Shown here in pieces: positions 1-11,580 of a DNA stretch of 64,000 bases. The position numbers and the translations under genes were made by a program. The stretch covers positions 10,508,501 through 10,572,500 of the forward strand of contig NC_133559.1 in the NCBI RefSeq assembly GCF_048773025.1, in the 5' to 3' direction. The notes below the pieces were generated by a model. The model searched no databases. It saw only the letters and a program-made list of their open reading frames with translations, and was not told the origin of the DNA. The number at the start of each line of letters is the position of its first letter. Positions within the stretch are counted from its first letter, which is position 1. Source of the stretch: Camelus bactrianus (lineage: Eukaryota; Chordata; Mammalia; Artiodactyla; Camelidae).

Positions 1-318
1 TCATTCTCCTTTGAGCATCTCTGGTCTAGAGCATTCCACCATCCCTCACCTTTTTTTTTCATTTCATTGACATGTTTAAAAACTAGGTTGAAGTTTCACC
101 TTCTGGATATCTATTTACTCATTGTATCACTTAACTTGTTCACCTATATCCTGTGTTTCCTGCAGATTGGAAGTAGTTCTAAAGGCTTAACTAGGTGCAA
201 GTTCAGTTTATGAAACTATATTAAAATATAATGAATAAACTATATTATACTATATTAAACTATATAGCAATTATATATAACCATATATATGTATGTACAA
301 TTTTGCATTGTATTAAGT

Positions 319-503
319 AGGGTTGTCAGATTTAACAAATAACTATACAAGATACCCAGTTAAATCTGAATTCTAAATAAATAACAAATAATTTTTAGGA
401 CAAGTATATCCCAAATATTGCATGGGACATACTTATACTAAAAATTATTCCTTATCTGAAAATGAAATTTGACTAGGCATCCCATATTTTATCTGCTAAC
501 CCT
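319..503. mobile_element. Palindromic MITE (MER53-like)
   Basis: The element starts agggttgtcaga and ends with the near complement tctgctaaccct. The two halves pair with each other over most of 185 bp around a centre near 415. It matches a remembered short palindromic non-autonomous DNA transposon; the family name is tentative. Confidence 0.65.
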
Positions 504-1645
504 AATCAGAAGGCACATATTGTTTCGTTATTTCACTGATCAATGCTACATTGATCGGTGTTTCAGGTAGCAACAGCCTGATGCTCTATTCAAATTGATC
601 CCATTAATCTTTTATCATTTCATCTTTTAATGGCTCTTGTCCAAATCAATTTTTTATTAGGGATTGCAAACAGTGCTTTTCTAACCATGTCATTTCTTCT
701 ACATTTATTCCATGAAATTTTTTTTTTTGTATAGAAGAAGTTTCATTAATTAGGGCAACAGTGCATGCAAGATAAAACTTAATAGAATTGGAATTCAAAT
801 GGGGTCCTCTGATTCTGAGTTTAGTGTGCATTCCATCACATCCAGTGAAAAAAAAAAGACTTCTTGGTGATACATGACTACAAATAGTCATAATCCGGCA
901 AGCCTATGTCTTATAATTAGCAGAGAAATGCAGCTTGGGGGTGGGAGTGGTGCCTGCAAACTGAAGCCAATTCATAAATGATTCTCTAAGCAGAAAAAAA
1001 GAAAAGCTCTAGAAGTAAGGGGTAAATGATGGCATCCAGAAGACAATAGAGTGATGCACAATTAGAGAATCTCTGGCATTTTTCCATTTTCCTTCCATTC
1101 TGGCCACACATTCTGAGTAACATGTTTTAAAACAATCCATACAGCCAAGTACATAGGCATGGATGTGCCGCAGAGAGTCAGATTGCTTGTGGTTCCTGAA
1201 AGGTCTAGAGATTCATTCACAGATTGTAAAAGGCAGGTCAAAGGAGACTCCTCTTCTTCAGCTATGTGACGCGTGATTGGTGTGAAGGGTATCTGCAGGG
1301 CAGAATTGGGCAACACAAGGAATTTCATCTTCTTTTTCATTTACTGACTTCAGTAGACTGCATTTCCAGTTAATTAAATTTAAAGTTGAATATCTCATAG
1401 TTAGAATGGCAGAAAGCAGAAAGAGGATTAGAAGACCTTATCTTGTCCTTATTTTATGTATCTCCATATGGCTGGCAGGCCATCAGTCATAAAAGAAAAT
1501 ATTCTATGATACTTATTGCCATAGGAATTAATTGAAGAGTATGTTCCTTGGTATTGGTTTTCTTAAGTAGAGATGCAAAGACAAGATTGGTGATTCCCAT
1601 GAAAGAAACAATTGGAGGCAGAGTTGTCTAATGTAGTGCTCTTTA
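504..1645. other. Intergenic, nothing recognised
   Basis: This A/T-rich stretch has no convincing gene or repeat boundary. Short open frames here lack homology that I recognise. Confidence 0.5.
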
Positions 1646-1649
1646 AGAG

Positions 1650-1978
1650 AAAAAAGATAAATGAACTTATTTACAAAACAGAAACAGACTCACAGACGTA
1701 GAAAACAAACTTATGGCTACCAGAGGAGAAAGGGGGTGGGAAGGGATAAATTGGGAGTTCAAGACTTGCAGATACTAACTACTATATACAAAATAGATAA
1801 ACAAGTTTTTCTGTGTAGCACAGGGAGCTATATTCAATATCTTGTAGTAACCTATAATGAAAAAGAATATGAAAAGGAACATACATGTGTGTATGTATGA
1901 CTGAAACATGATGCTGTACATCAGAAATTGATGCAACATTGTAAACTGACTGTATTTCAATAAAAAAGGAAAAAAAAA
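1650..1978 (+). mobile_element. L1 3' end (camelid type), 5'-truncated
   Basis: The segment carries the L1 3' UTR words seen again at 14.8-15.1 kb (aaacagaaacagactca, tagcacagggagctatattca, gtaaactgactgtatttcaataaa) and ends in an A-rich tail. It is a short 5'-truncated copy on the plus strand. Confidence 0.85.
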
Positions 1979-1989
1979 ACCCCAGATAT

Positions 1990-4920
1990 TTCTCCATAAA
2001 AACAAAAAAAAAAGAGAGAGAAAGTTTTTTTTAAAGAAGTTATCTCTAAGGAAAGAGAGGATGATTTATTAGGTTGCAACATCATGATAGAAGTAGTCAA
2101 TGAGCTAATTACTCACTTTGTATCTCTAATAAATATCTATTGAAAATCTAAACATGCCCTACATCATGCTAAGAACCAGGTAAAGAGCAATCAATCAAAA
2201 TATATACCACATGATGAGGAGTAAGACAAAAAAAGATGCAATTTTTATATATTGTGATGCATACTTCGATAAGAATGGAGTAATATGGGAACAATATGTA
2301 ACTTTCTGACGTGCATTTTAATACATTAAAGTACTTACATCCACCAGGAAGCAAAAGTCATGAGATGACTGTTCCTGAATATTTACTATAAAAAATGAAC
2401 GAATCAGCATTTTGAGTTACCTTGTGAGTTTGAATAATGTCTCAGAGACTGATCAGCTTTAGAGAGTTTACCACTGAGATCTGGGGCTTGCATGGCTGAG
2501 ACAGACCCTGGACGGTGGGAGCTACACTAAGATTTTTCTACTTACCAAATTCATTGGGCTGTTCCTGGTTCTTCTCCGACTTGATAACTCTAATGTATTC
2601 AATGCCATTAATCACCCTCTGTCCTCACATTTTCTTCAGCCTTAACTTTGTGACACTAGTACTATTTCCTTGTGTTTCTGCTACAAAGAAGCTTACCCGT
2701 CCGTGGTGGTCATTTAGCACATGGTATACATCTCTCAGTCTGTTTTCCAGAGGGGATGGTGGATGCCATTTAATCTGGGCAGTCAGTGAACTTGAGGTTG
2801 TTAAGAGAGACTCTCCTGCACCGTTATCATTTCAGTGTGTGATTAACCTAAATATCTAAATTAACTACTCACTCACTATCACATCACTCTGATTTAATTA
2901 TCTACCTTGTTACTACCTGGGTATGTTTTTGTTCATTTCCTTATTTCTCCCCACATTGGGTTATATAGTCCTTAACAGCACCTAGTCTCTCGTCCTTTCC
3001 TCTGTCCTAAATCGTCAGCCAAACAAGCAGATAATTTAGCTCTGTATTTGCCACTGATTAATTGCTTAGGTATAAACTTGCACAAACCATGCTCTGGTGT
3101 TCAGGCTTCTCAAAACTTAAAATAAAGGAATTTAAACTGGCAGTCTCTAACGTCCTTCCCATTTTAAAATTGTGATATTTTCCTCTACTTTGGGACTTAG
3201 GATAAAAGCTTATAGGAAACTGAAAATACCATCTGCCCCAAGGCACTTTCAACAAATGTCCCATAGTTACCATCAATCCTACATCCTTTCAGAGTTCTGC
3301 CTTGAACTCCTTTCTTTCTTTGATTTCCACTTTGAAATCTATTACCACCTCCTGTTGCTTTTTCTTTTCACCTTTGTCAGCTTTCAGACAGTATCACAGG
3401 AGGCAAGGTTACTATAAATCCTGAACCATCAGCCTGGCGGACCAGATAGGAGAACGAAGGACTCATCAACCAGGCAGCAGGAGTCACTGCTCTTTGGGAA
3501 CCACCACAGGACCACACTGTTCAAGTAACTTATCTTCTTGAACTCCTACAATCCTAATGGCCAAAAAATGCTCAGATGTTAGACCTGTAGAAAACCTTAG
3601 AGCTCAGGTAGTCCAACCTTCCATATTATAGACACAACAGTTTGGAAAGAAGTCTCAACTTGTGAGGTATAAGCATGAAATTGTTCATCTTTTTTCCCCA
3701 ATAACTCCTACTGTGGCCCCATTCCTGTTGAGCAGCATGCTCCTTTAATGACATCTTATACCAATTTCATCAACTTTTAATCACTCGTGTTACTAAAGCA
3801 GTCTCACTGGAGTTATTAAACACAGCCCTGTTATTTTCAAAATTTATATTTTATTTGAAATTCTCTCCAGTCTCCATTATCCCCTAACCTCCACCTTCCC
3901 CCAGTCATAGAATAGGTTTGTGGCTCCAGTGGTTTGATATGTATTGGGAGGTGAAGGCTGGTGACCACACCACTCCTACCCCTTTCTCTTCCCAACAGCA
4001 GCCACTTCCTTCCTGGGAGGCGAGAAGAGAGAATGGAGAATGAAAAGCAATTATCCACAGTGTATTAGCTGTCAGCTCTTTGGTTGTAACTACTATTCTT
4101 GTATATGAACACCATCTTATAAGTGGAGGTATAGTGATAATGTCCCCCTTTTGTTAGTTGTCACCATTTCTTTAGCATTATTGATTGTTCTTTCTCATTT
4201 AATAGTTATCTAAAAGGAAGTGGTCTCATATGAGTACTTCTGTAGGGTTTTCAGAGGAACCTACATTCTGTCTGTCTGCACAGCTCCAGTGTACCCATCT
4301 AAGGTTCAATCTACTGCAGCTCTCAATGCAGGTAGCCCAGTCCACAGCCTCTTGTTACTGGAGTCCCCATCACCCAAAGAGTAGCTCTTTGGGGGAAGAT
4401 AGGCAAGGTGGCAAGCCTCCATCACCTTCTGCTTTGCCCACCTAACCCACAGGACAGGTGCTTAGCTTTGACACGGAATGGTGACAATACAGGGTAACAT
4501 CTGGCACCACCCCCTGAGGTCTGTTACTTCTTTCTGGACTTCTCCTGCAAGCTCGAGCAGCATTAGGTGCTCTTCTAGAATAATGCTTCATAAACCTTAT
4601 GGCCAAAGATGTTCAGGAGTTCTCAACTCATTGGTGGTGGAAGAAATGATTCATTTCATTAGAAATTTAACATCTCTTTTTAACCGCTTAATTTATTTAG
4701 TGGAAATGCTAATGTTTTTGTTAGTGCTCTGGTTATAGGTTTTCCATAATTTGCCACAATATTTTTTTCCCAATGATTTGTCATTTTTAGTGCGTTTCTG
4801 CAGACTGCAAAGACTTTTTAAAATAAATGCATATGACGTTACAGCAGAAACACCTGTGTTATGTTTGAGAACTATTAATTGAATTGCATGAGTGAAAACC
4901 ATTTCTCCCTTTTTGCCTTT
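1990..4920. other. Intergenic with one MIR-like scrap
   Basis: No gene is recognised. About 3565-3680 resembles an ancient MIR-type word order (ccttagagctcaggtagtccaacc, then a T/A-rich tail). The 114-residue frame at 2515-2859 has no family resemblance and is not called. Confidence 0.4.
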
Positions 4921-4929
4921 TCTAGGACT

Positions 4930-5610
4930 TAATTAACTCTTTCAACCATCTTCCCTCAGTCTCCATCTCTGCTTCCTGGATTACTCCCGTCAGCTAATAA
5001 ATACGATCTAGCATCTCCTATAAAACACAAACTTTCTCTGGACCCCACATCTCCCTGCATCATCATCCCAGAGCAAAACTCAGAAAGTTGTCTACATAGG
5101 CTGTCTGCTTTCTCACTTCCTCTTTACTTTCCAACCTCCTTCAACCTGGCTCCCACACATACCAATCAACTGAATTGCCCTTTTGAAGATCCTCCAAGTG
5201 TCCGTAGTGCTAAATCCAACGAATGATTTTATTTTCTTACCTTACTTCACGTCTCAACAAGATTCAATGTCATCAACCATTTCCACTGAACTGTGCTCTC
5301 TTTCCAGCTTTTAGTGACAAGTTCCCTCCTCCCTTACCGCTATTTCCTCTGGTTTCTTTTCTGGCTCCCCCCTTCTACTCATCTTCTAAATATTGGAACT
5401 CCTTACAGCTCTGTCCTGGGACCAGCTCTGTTTTCTAACTGCTGTCTCGCTTTAGCTGATTTCATCTTATTCCAGAGACTTTAAACATATGCCAATGATT
5501 CTCAAATTTATGTCTCTAATCCAGACATTTCTTCTGGTCTCCCAACTCTTGTATCTGCCCATTTAGGATACATGCTTGGATATCACAAAGACACCTCAAA
5601 CTAAAACATC
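4930..5610 (+). mobile_element. Ancient L2 LINE fragment
   Basis: The C/T-rich plus strand matches the reverse-transcriptase part of L2: gctaaatccaacgaatgatttt, cttacttcacgtctcaaca, ctaaatattggaactcc and ctgtcctgggaccagctctg occur in L2 order. It is heavily diverged. Confidence 0.7.
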
Positions 5611-5990
5611 TCTTTGGGCACAAGTCCGCCTTCTGCCCAGGTTGCTGGCCTCCTGAATAAAGCCACCTTTCCTTTGCAACCAACACTTGTCTCTCAAGAA
5701 CTGGCTTTCGAGTGGTGAGCAGCCAAACCTGAATTCGATAATAATTCCTTAAGGACAAATATTTTCCTCAACTACATCAGAGTCAATCACAATCCTTGTC
5801 GGGCAACTTGAACAACTTTGCAGCTTTTGTCTTTATAAACCACTGACTCTTTCTGTTCCCTGGAGTATTCTTTTCGTTTTACAAAAATCTATGTCTCCAG
5901 AATTGCAATTCTTAAGACCCCAAATAAAGCTCTTTTTTTTTTGCAGCCTCAATATCGATTATTGTTTGACAATTGCATTTTCTATGTACT
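5611..5990 (+). mobile_element. LTR fragments (3' portions)
   Basis: 5611-5745 reads like the R-U5 end of a class I LTR (ctgaataaagcc, then ctctcaagaactggctttcgagtggtgagcagcc). 5760-5985 has a second AATAAA-centred block that resembles another LTR end. Both are broken remnants and their family is not resolved. Confidence 0.45.
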
Positions 5991-6066
5991 CCAACCATCA
6001 ATAGTAGAAAATAAATGCTGATCAGCAATGCTAGAAAAAAGAATAAATTATATTTTCAGTTTCTCT

Positions 6067-6631
6067 TGTAGGGAAGCAGAATTTGTCACCCCAAAATACG
6101 TCTCTTTGCCATATTGATGATTTTAAGCTGGTTATTTTCTAAAAAAAAAAAAACCGGCTGACATGGGAAAAACATTGAAAACCAAGTAGGAGTTACCCTT
6201 TTGTAAGAAACATTTACATTTATAAGAGAAATCTCCATCTGTAAGGTATCTCTCAAGCTGTACTTGGAAGAGGAGGACGACCAAATCTCTAGAAAGTCTT
6301 ATCAATGGAGAAGGCAATGACTTGAATCTGTAACAACTGTATCCTTTCTTACTGTGCTTTTCCAGGTAACCTCCCACAACCGACTACCCCCACCCCCCCA
6401 CCCTCCACATCCTCTTTTGTCTTTAGCTGAGGATGGTATTCTAGGTGAGGGCTCTGGCCCTTTTGGTGAGCTCCTCAGTTCTCTTGGGTTCCTCCCTTGC
6501 AAATACATGATACTAAACTTTTGTTTGATTTTCTCCTGTTAATCTGTCTCATGTCAATTTGCTTCTTAGATCACCCAGAAGAATTCTTGGATCACCCAGA
6601 GGGGTAGAGGAAAATTTCTTCCTTCCCATCA
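6067..6631 (+). mobile_element. Solo LTR, ERVL-like
   Basis: The element starts tgtagggaagcagaatttgtc and ends gggtagaggaaaatttcttc...catca. It matches a remembered mammalian LTR over its length. The 4-bp word CTCT flanks both ends (6063-6066 and 6632-6635), consistent with a target-site duplication. No internal viral sequence adjoins it. It is probably old. Confidence 0.65.
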
Positions 6632-6803
6632 CTCTCTAAAAAGCAGTATTATAATATCACTGTCTAATGAAGGGGAGATCAAAGAGTAGGTAGTAAGTGG
6701 GAAAAGAAAAGTATTTCTGGATTTTATAACGTTCATGTCATTTTCCAGCTTTCATATTTTGTAATTTGTTGTACTTTGTTTTCTTGTTCTAAATAGTCAT
6801 TTT

Positions 6804-6976
6804 TTAAAAATTGAAGTATAGTCAGATATAATGTATCAATTTCTGGTATAAAACATAATGTCCCAGTCATGCATATATATATACATATATTCATTTTCAT
6901 ATTTTTTCATTAAAGGTTATTACAAGACGCTGAATATAGTTCCCTGTGCTACACAGAAGAAATTTGTTTTTTATCG
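6804..6976 (-). mobile_element. L1 3' end, recent short insertion
   Basis: The minus strand carries L1 3' UTR sequence (complement of tgaagtatagtcagatataatg through tgtgctacacagaa). It is bounded by a perfect 14-bp direct repeat, TAAATAGTCATTTT, at 6790-6803 and 6977-6990. Confidence 0.88.
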
Positions 6977-7470
6977 TAAATAGTCATTTTAATATCTAGT
7001 ATGGCATTCATAATTTTCTATTCAATTTTTTAAGGATACCCAAAACTGTGGAAGTTTCAGGCACCTGAAACTGGATTCACCTCTCTTACTTACACATATT
7101 TTTAAAATCAATATAATTCCAAGTCTTAATGTAAAAAAGAAATAAAATGAAATATATTTATAGTAAGAAAATATACCCATGATGACTGTGACAACTGTAC
7201 GCAGTGTGATCTGACGGTGACGTATGGGTGATACAATAATCAGGAATAGTGTAGCTAACGGAGATCTGCCTGCGCAACAGTGAACGATTCAAGGACGTTG
7301 TTTCCAGGAAAAGCAAAGAATAACCATCCCTCATTATATATAGTAGTTTCTTTCCTGCAAAACCCAGTATATTTGAAAATAAAAAAAGTAAAAATACTTC
7401 GCATTTATTTGTCAAACAGTCATATTCAAGGCTCAGATAATTATAAAATACCTGGCTGGACATTTGCAAG

Positions 7471-7934
7471 TGTGTGGTCCACAGATACCTGGCAGATTCC
7501 TGCTCCGAGGCCCCTCAGACGCCCAGCTGCTGCCCTTTAAAGATAACAAAGAACATTCCTCTCCTAATAATACCTGCCTTAGCTGAGATAATGATCATCC
7601 ACACAATGCCCGGAAGCCTGACCGCAGGAACAGGTCACAGCCCCCGCCAGAGTCCTGCAGCCCTACCCTTTCAGGACCCCCTCCCTTCCCTATTATCTGA
7701 ACACCAACCAATCAGAGACCAATCCTGCACCTTGTGGTGCCTGGCTACCTGGCGTGACCTTCCCCAATAAAAAGCCTCAGTAACCGAGCCTCAGAGCTCA
7801 CATCGGCACCTCTTGTCTGTGTGGCCCTCTGTCCTCTGTGGCAGTGCACCTAATAAATCTCTTTCCTAGTTTCATCCTTTGTCTTTGGTAAATTCTTTTA
7901 CTGCCCGAGCACCAGCCTGCCGAACCCCACAACA
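7471..7934 (+). mobile_element. Solo LTR, class I type (LTR A)
   Basis: The element runs from tgtgtggtcc to ccccacaaca. It has CCAAT words near 7705-7730, an aataaaa TATA-like box near 7768 and an AATAAA poly(A) signal near 7852. The flanking 5-mers gcaag and gaaag are a plausible decayed target duplication. No internal region is present. Confidence 0.7.
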
Positions 7935-8539
7935 GAAAGCATCGCAGAAGCAGAAGGATTCTTTGTTATGCAAGGCTGTCCTGGGTATTACAGGACATGG
8001 GGCTGCCTACCAAATGCTAAAAATGCATCCTGCACACCCATCACTGAGACAAGCAACAGGCAACTCCCGCTAGCTTCAAAAGTTACCTATTAAAATGCAA
8101 ATGTCCTTGGCTGGGCTAAGACCTGCTGTCCTTATCTGCTAACAGCCTAAAAGGAATGCCTGTAAGAGAAAGTTGTTTCCATTTTTAACTGCGTCATTCT
8201 GTAAGGAAGCGTAAAATAAACCTGGCCTAGTACATATGGCTTGAGGGCTGACTCTGCAAGACTGGGGTTTCTCCGTCTAGAACTGCATCTGGAGTGATCT
8301 CAGCACCCCAGAGAGCGACTCCTCCCCTCCACCCTCCTAAACTGTGAGTGTGAGGTAGTCTGCTCTCCCGGTACATCTGCTCCTGGGTGACCCAGGCTGC
8401 ACCCTTTGAGGACAGCTTTTGCCCTCTGGACCCACCAGTGGCCTTTCCAGTTCTTTCTCTTATAGACAGACCAGGAAGATGGGGAAGGAGTCTCTCTCTC
8501 TGCTGCTCTCAAGTGCAAAGGCTCCTAACAATATAATCA

Positions 8540-9064
8540 TGCGACTGAGTAAAACACACAGTGAGCCCACACAAACCAAAACGTCTGAGTTTGGAGCAGA
8601 GAAAGGTTTATTGCAGGGCCAAGCAGGGAAAATGGGTGGCTTGTGCTTGAAAACCCTGAACTCTCCAATAGTTCTGGGGGGAAACGTATTTATAGGCAAA
8701 ATCTCGGGTGAGCGCTGCAGGGTGTGTGACTTTCTTCTGATTGGTGGGTGGAGAAGCAGGTGGCTCAAAATCAGGGTGGGGCCCTAGTTCCTGCAGAAGA
8801 GCTCAAAGACACTGTTATGTATATTCCTTGAGGAGGAACCAGGACTCTGCCCCAAGGCTGTGCTATTGTTTCTTGACTGCTCCTCCCTTGTCTCTGCATC
8901 CCCTCCCTTCCCTGATTAGCATCTTCACTGTTTGAACATACCCTTTGGAATGTGGGGAAGGTCAAGGAGGCTGAATGAAGCCTATTTCCCACAAAAGAGA
9001 AATGGAGGACAAAAAGGATTTGTTCCAGGGAGACCCTGCAGGGTCCTGCTCCATTTCAGTAACA
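8540..9064 (-). mobile_element. LTR in reverse orientation (LTR B)
   Basis: In antisense, the block has a TTTATT (AATAAA complement) near 8608 and ends at aaca (9061-9064), so its sense strand starts TGTTACTGAAATGG. It resembles LTRs I recall from other cetartiodactyls (ggtttattgcagggccaagc; cttgaggaggaaccagga). The left edge is uncertain by tens of bases. Confidence 0.6.
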
Positions 9065-9221
9065 GTCGTAAGTGTCAGAGACAGCATTTACTATCTGCCA
9101 GCCTCCGTTCTAAACCTTTCATTGTATTAACTCATTTAATACTCTCGACAAGTACTATTACTATCTCCATTTTACCAGAGAGGAGGTAGAGGCACAGAGA
9201 TGGAGGAACTTGCCAAGAGCC
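9065..9221 (-). repeat. MIR SINE, left part
   Basis: Reverse-strand MIR words are clear: ctcatttaatactc, tactattactatctccattttacca and gaggcacagagatggaggaacttgcc. The element resumes after LTR C near 9857. Confidence 0.75.
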
Positions 9222-9856
9222 TTGAGACAGGAAGGAAGGGGGCAGGGCACAGCCATTCAAGGAATGACACGGCAGTTAGCACCACGATGGTGGGAAGATT
9301 CCCAGTAGACCTTGAGGCCCAAGATGGCGAGAGATTTGACTTCCAGCAGACCTTGAGCTTCATTACACGCTCACTGTAATATATTAGCTTGGTAAATGAC
9401 ACACCCACAAGCACCATGACAGTTCCAAGGCTGACCATAAAAGGTCAAAAAGAGGGCCGTGGCCCAGTTCCTGGGAATCCCTGCCCCTTCCCCAAAGTAG
9501 TTGGAATAATCCTCCCACTTGTTAGCATATGAGGTAACCGAGCCCATAAAAACTAAGCACCCCCACACCTCGTGGCTGCTCTCCCTTCTGAGGGAGGCAG
9601 ACCACAGTCTGCCTGTGGAGTGTGTAAATACTTTACCTACTCCCACGCCTCACAGCCTCTCCGGCCTTCTGAGATGGTTCACACTAGGTCTGTGGAGTAT
9701 CCATCTCTCTGAATAAATCTACTTTCACTCCACTATGGCTCGCTCTTGACCTCTTTCCTGTGTGAAGCGAAGGACCCACACTTGATGGGGCGAGTCCCAG
9801 GGACTAGACCAAGACCTGGGACGCGGCCATCCTCTCGGGCCCCACTTTCCCATTCA
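9222..9856 (+). mobile_element. Solo LTR, class I type (LTR C), inserted in a MIR
   Basis: The block includes a U3-like part (ccaagatggcgagagatttgacttcc...cagaccttgag), a poly(A) signal gaataaatc near 9710 and a U5-like part ending near cccattca. The MIR on its left continues on its right, which brackets the insertion to about 10 bp. Related sequence recurs at 47.1 kb. Confidence 0.65.
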
Positions 9857-9930
9857 TAGCCAGTAAGTGATCTGAGCTGAGAAACTCCACAGCCTGCTCA
9901 GAGCCTGAACTCCTAATCAGCCTTACACAT
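9857..9930 (-). repeat. MIR SINE, right part
   Basis: tagccagtaagtgatctgagctgag continues the reverse MIR broken at 9221 (consensus cagctagtaagtggcagagc). Confidence 0.6.
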
Positions 9931-11440
9931 AATCTCTTTAAAATATGTAAGGATAATAATTTATTTTTATTCTTTTAATTTTTAAAATTTAATATAATAG
10001 TCTGGCATTAAAAAATATTTTATTCATTCCCCCTAGGAATCTTCCTCAGCAGGCTTGCAATTCTGTTCTCCCCATTCTGAAGGAAAGAGCAGCGCACTTA
10101 ACATATGTATCTGGTGGAAAGCAGGAAGACCAGCCTGAGACCCTCTGGGTCTCCTGGCTAGAACAGTGTTCATAAGGCACAGGTCATGGTGAATTTGCCT
10201 GAGTGCACCTGATGGTTCAGACTGTTCCCTAACTACAAGATGCCACAAAGATGACTCATCTGGAAGGTGAGTGGCTGGTTTCACATCTCCAAGACAGGTA
10301 GCTTGATGGCTCAGATGCTCACAATATACATTATGAAACAGCATGGATTATGCTCAGTCAGTGGTCTAGCCCAGAGGAATTTTAGGAGGCCTATTCAAGG
10401 ATTTTCCTTGTATTTTATAGTCTTAGAGGTTACCCAAGAATTGTTAACACTAGTCAGGAAAAATTTTCCCAGTTTATTGCATTTTTACGTGCAATCAGAA
10501 TATGGCCATGCACCTGAGCCAGGCCCTGTGACCTCGGGGCTCTGACTGACAATCTGTAATTGGATACCTGGTAGATTTGTCTATAAACCGTTTCTGGGAT
10601 ATTAGCTCTAGCTATATCAGTTTGTAGTATCCAAATAGTATGGTCGCCTTTGAATTTGAGCAATAGCATATTTTGTTATTAAAATCAGGTGTTGGAAATA
10701 CATTTTGCCCCTAGTCTCCATTCAAATCCTTATTTCTGTGAAGAATTCCACTGATTCTCCAGTCCATGATAGAAAGAAGTTGGCCTCTAAAAATGGAAGG
10801 GAAATTGGGATTATTTCCTGGAGTCTCATTTTCTTCTCTTGGGGGAAGACTCTCTGTCTACAACCAAGGTTTTAGCATGCAGAACCCCCATCTCTTCCTG
10901 AGGGCATTGACTTTGGCAGTCCTAGGAGATTCCGTTTATTTCTCTTGGGTCCGCGCAAAGCAGGTAAACATTCAAATCAAGATGAGAAATTTACAAAGTT
11001 TTAAAGCCACTGACTTAACTGTGAAAACTCCCCAGGCAGGCAACACCAGCTATGGAGTACTCTTTCCTGAACAGACTCCTGTTCAAGGCGGCAGGAGCTG
11101 ATTTCCTCCTGGCCCTAAAAATCTAGAGTAAAAAGACAAGAATCCTTCTCTCTTCTTTTTCAGGCACACCTATGAAATATACAAACCTAATATGCCAACA
11201 CTGCTAATGGTACTGAGTGGTTGCGGACTGAGATGTCATCTTCTAAAATCAAGAAAAACAACTGTAGAATACTATTTCTAGAGTTTCTAGAGGCGGGAGT
11301 AGATGAATGGTTTCCTGTTTGTGGACAGGTTATGGATCCTTGGAATCCATGGAATTTTTGCATGGAGACTATGAACCCATGTGCACTTCAGGTACAATGT
11401 GTAGGTTGGATGAATATGGATACATATTATATGGAAGTGG
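9931..11440. other. Intergenic, nothing recognised
   Basis: No gene or clear repeat. The 111-residue frame at 10766-11101 has no recognisable family features. Confidence 0.45.
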
Positions 11441-11444
11441 TCAT

Positions 11445-11580
11445 GAGTGTAGGCTCTTGGGCCAGATTTCCATCGTAACTTTTTCACTTAGCAGCTGCAT
11501 GTTCTTGGAAAAGTCACTTAACCTCTCGTTGCTTTAGTTTCCTCATTATTGAACCACGTAAAGTTGGTGGGAGAAGCAAA
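11445..11580 (+). repeat. MIR SINE
   Basis: MIR order is seen: gtaggctcttgggccagatttcc, gctgcatgttcttggaaaagtcacttaacctc, then tttagtttcctcatt. Confidence 0.7.

Noticed and set aside
8419-8787. 122-codon plus frame and its minus counterpart
   Set aside because: They run into the LTR B region on both strands and have no protein family features.
6067-9856. A full provirus between the LTRs
   Set aside because: The LTRs belong to different families and orientations, and no gag, pol or env-like sequence lies between them. They are separate solo LTRs.
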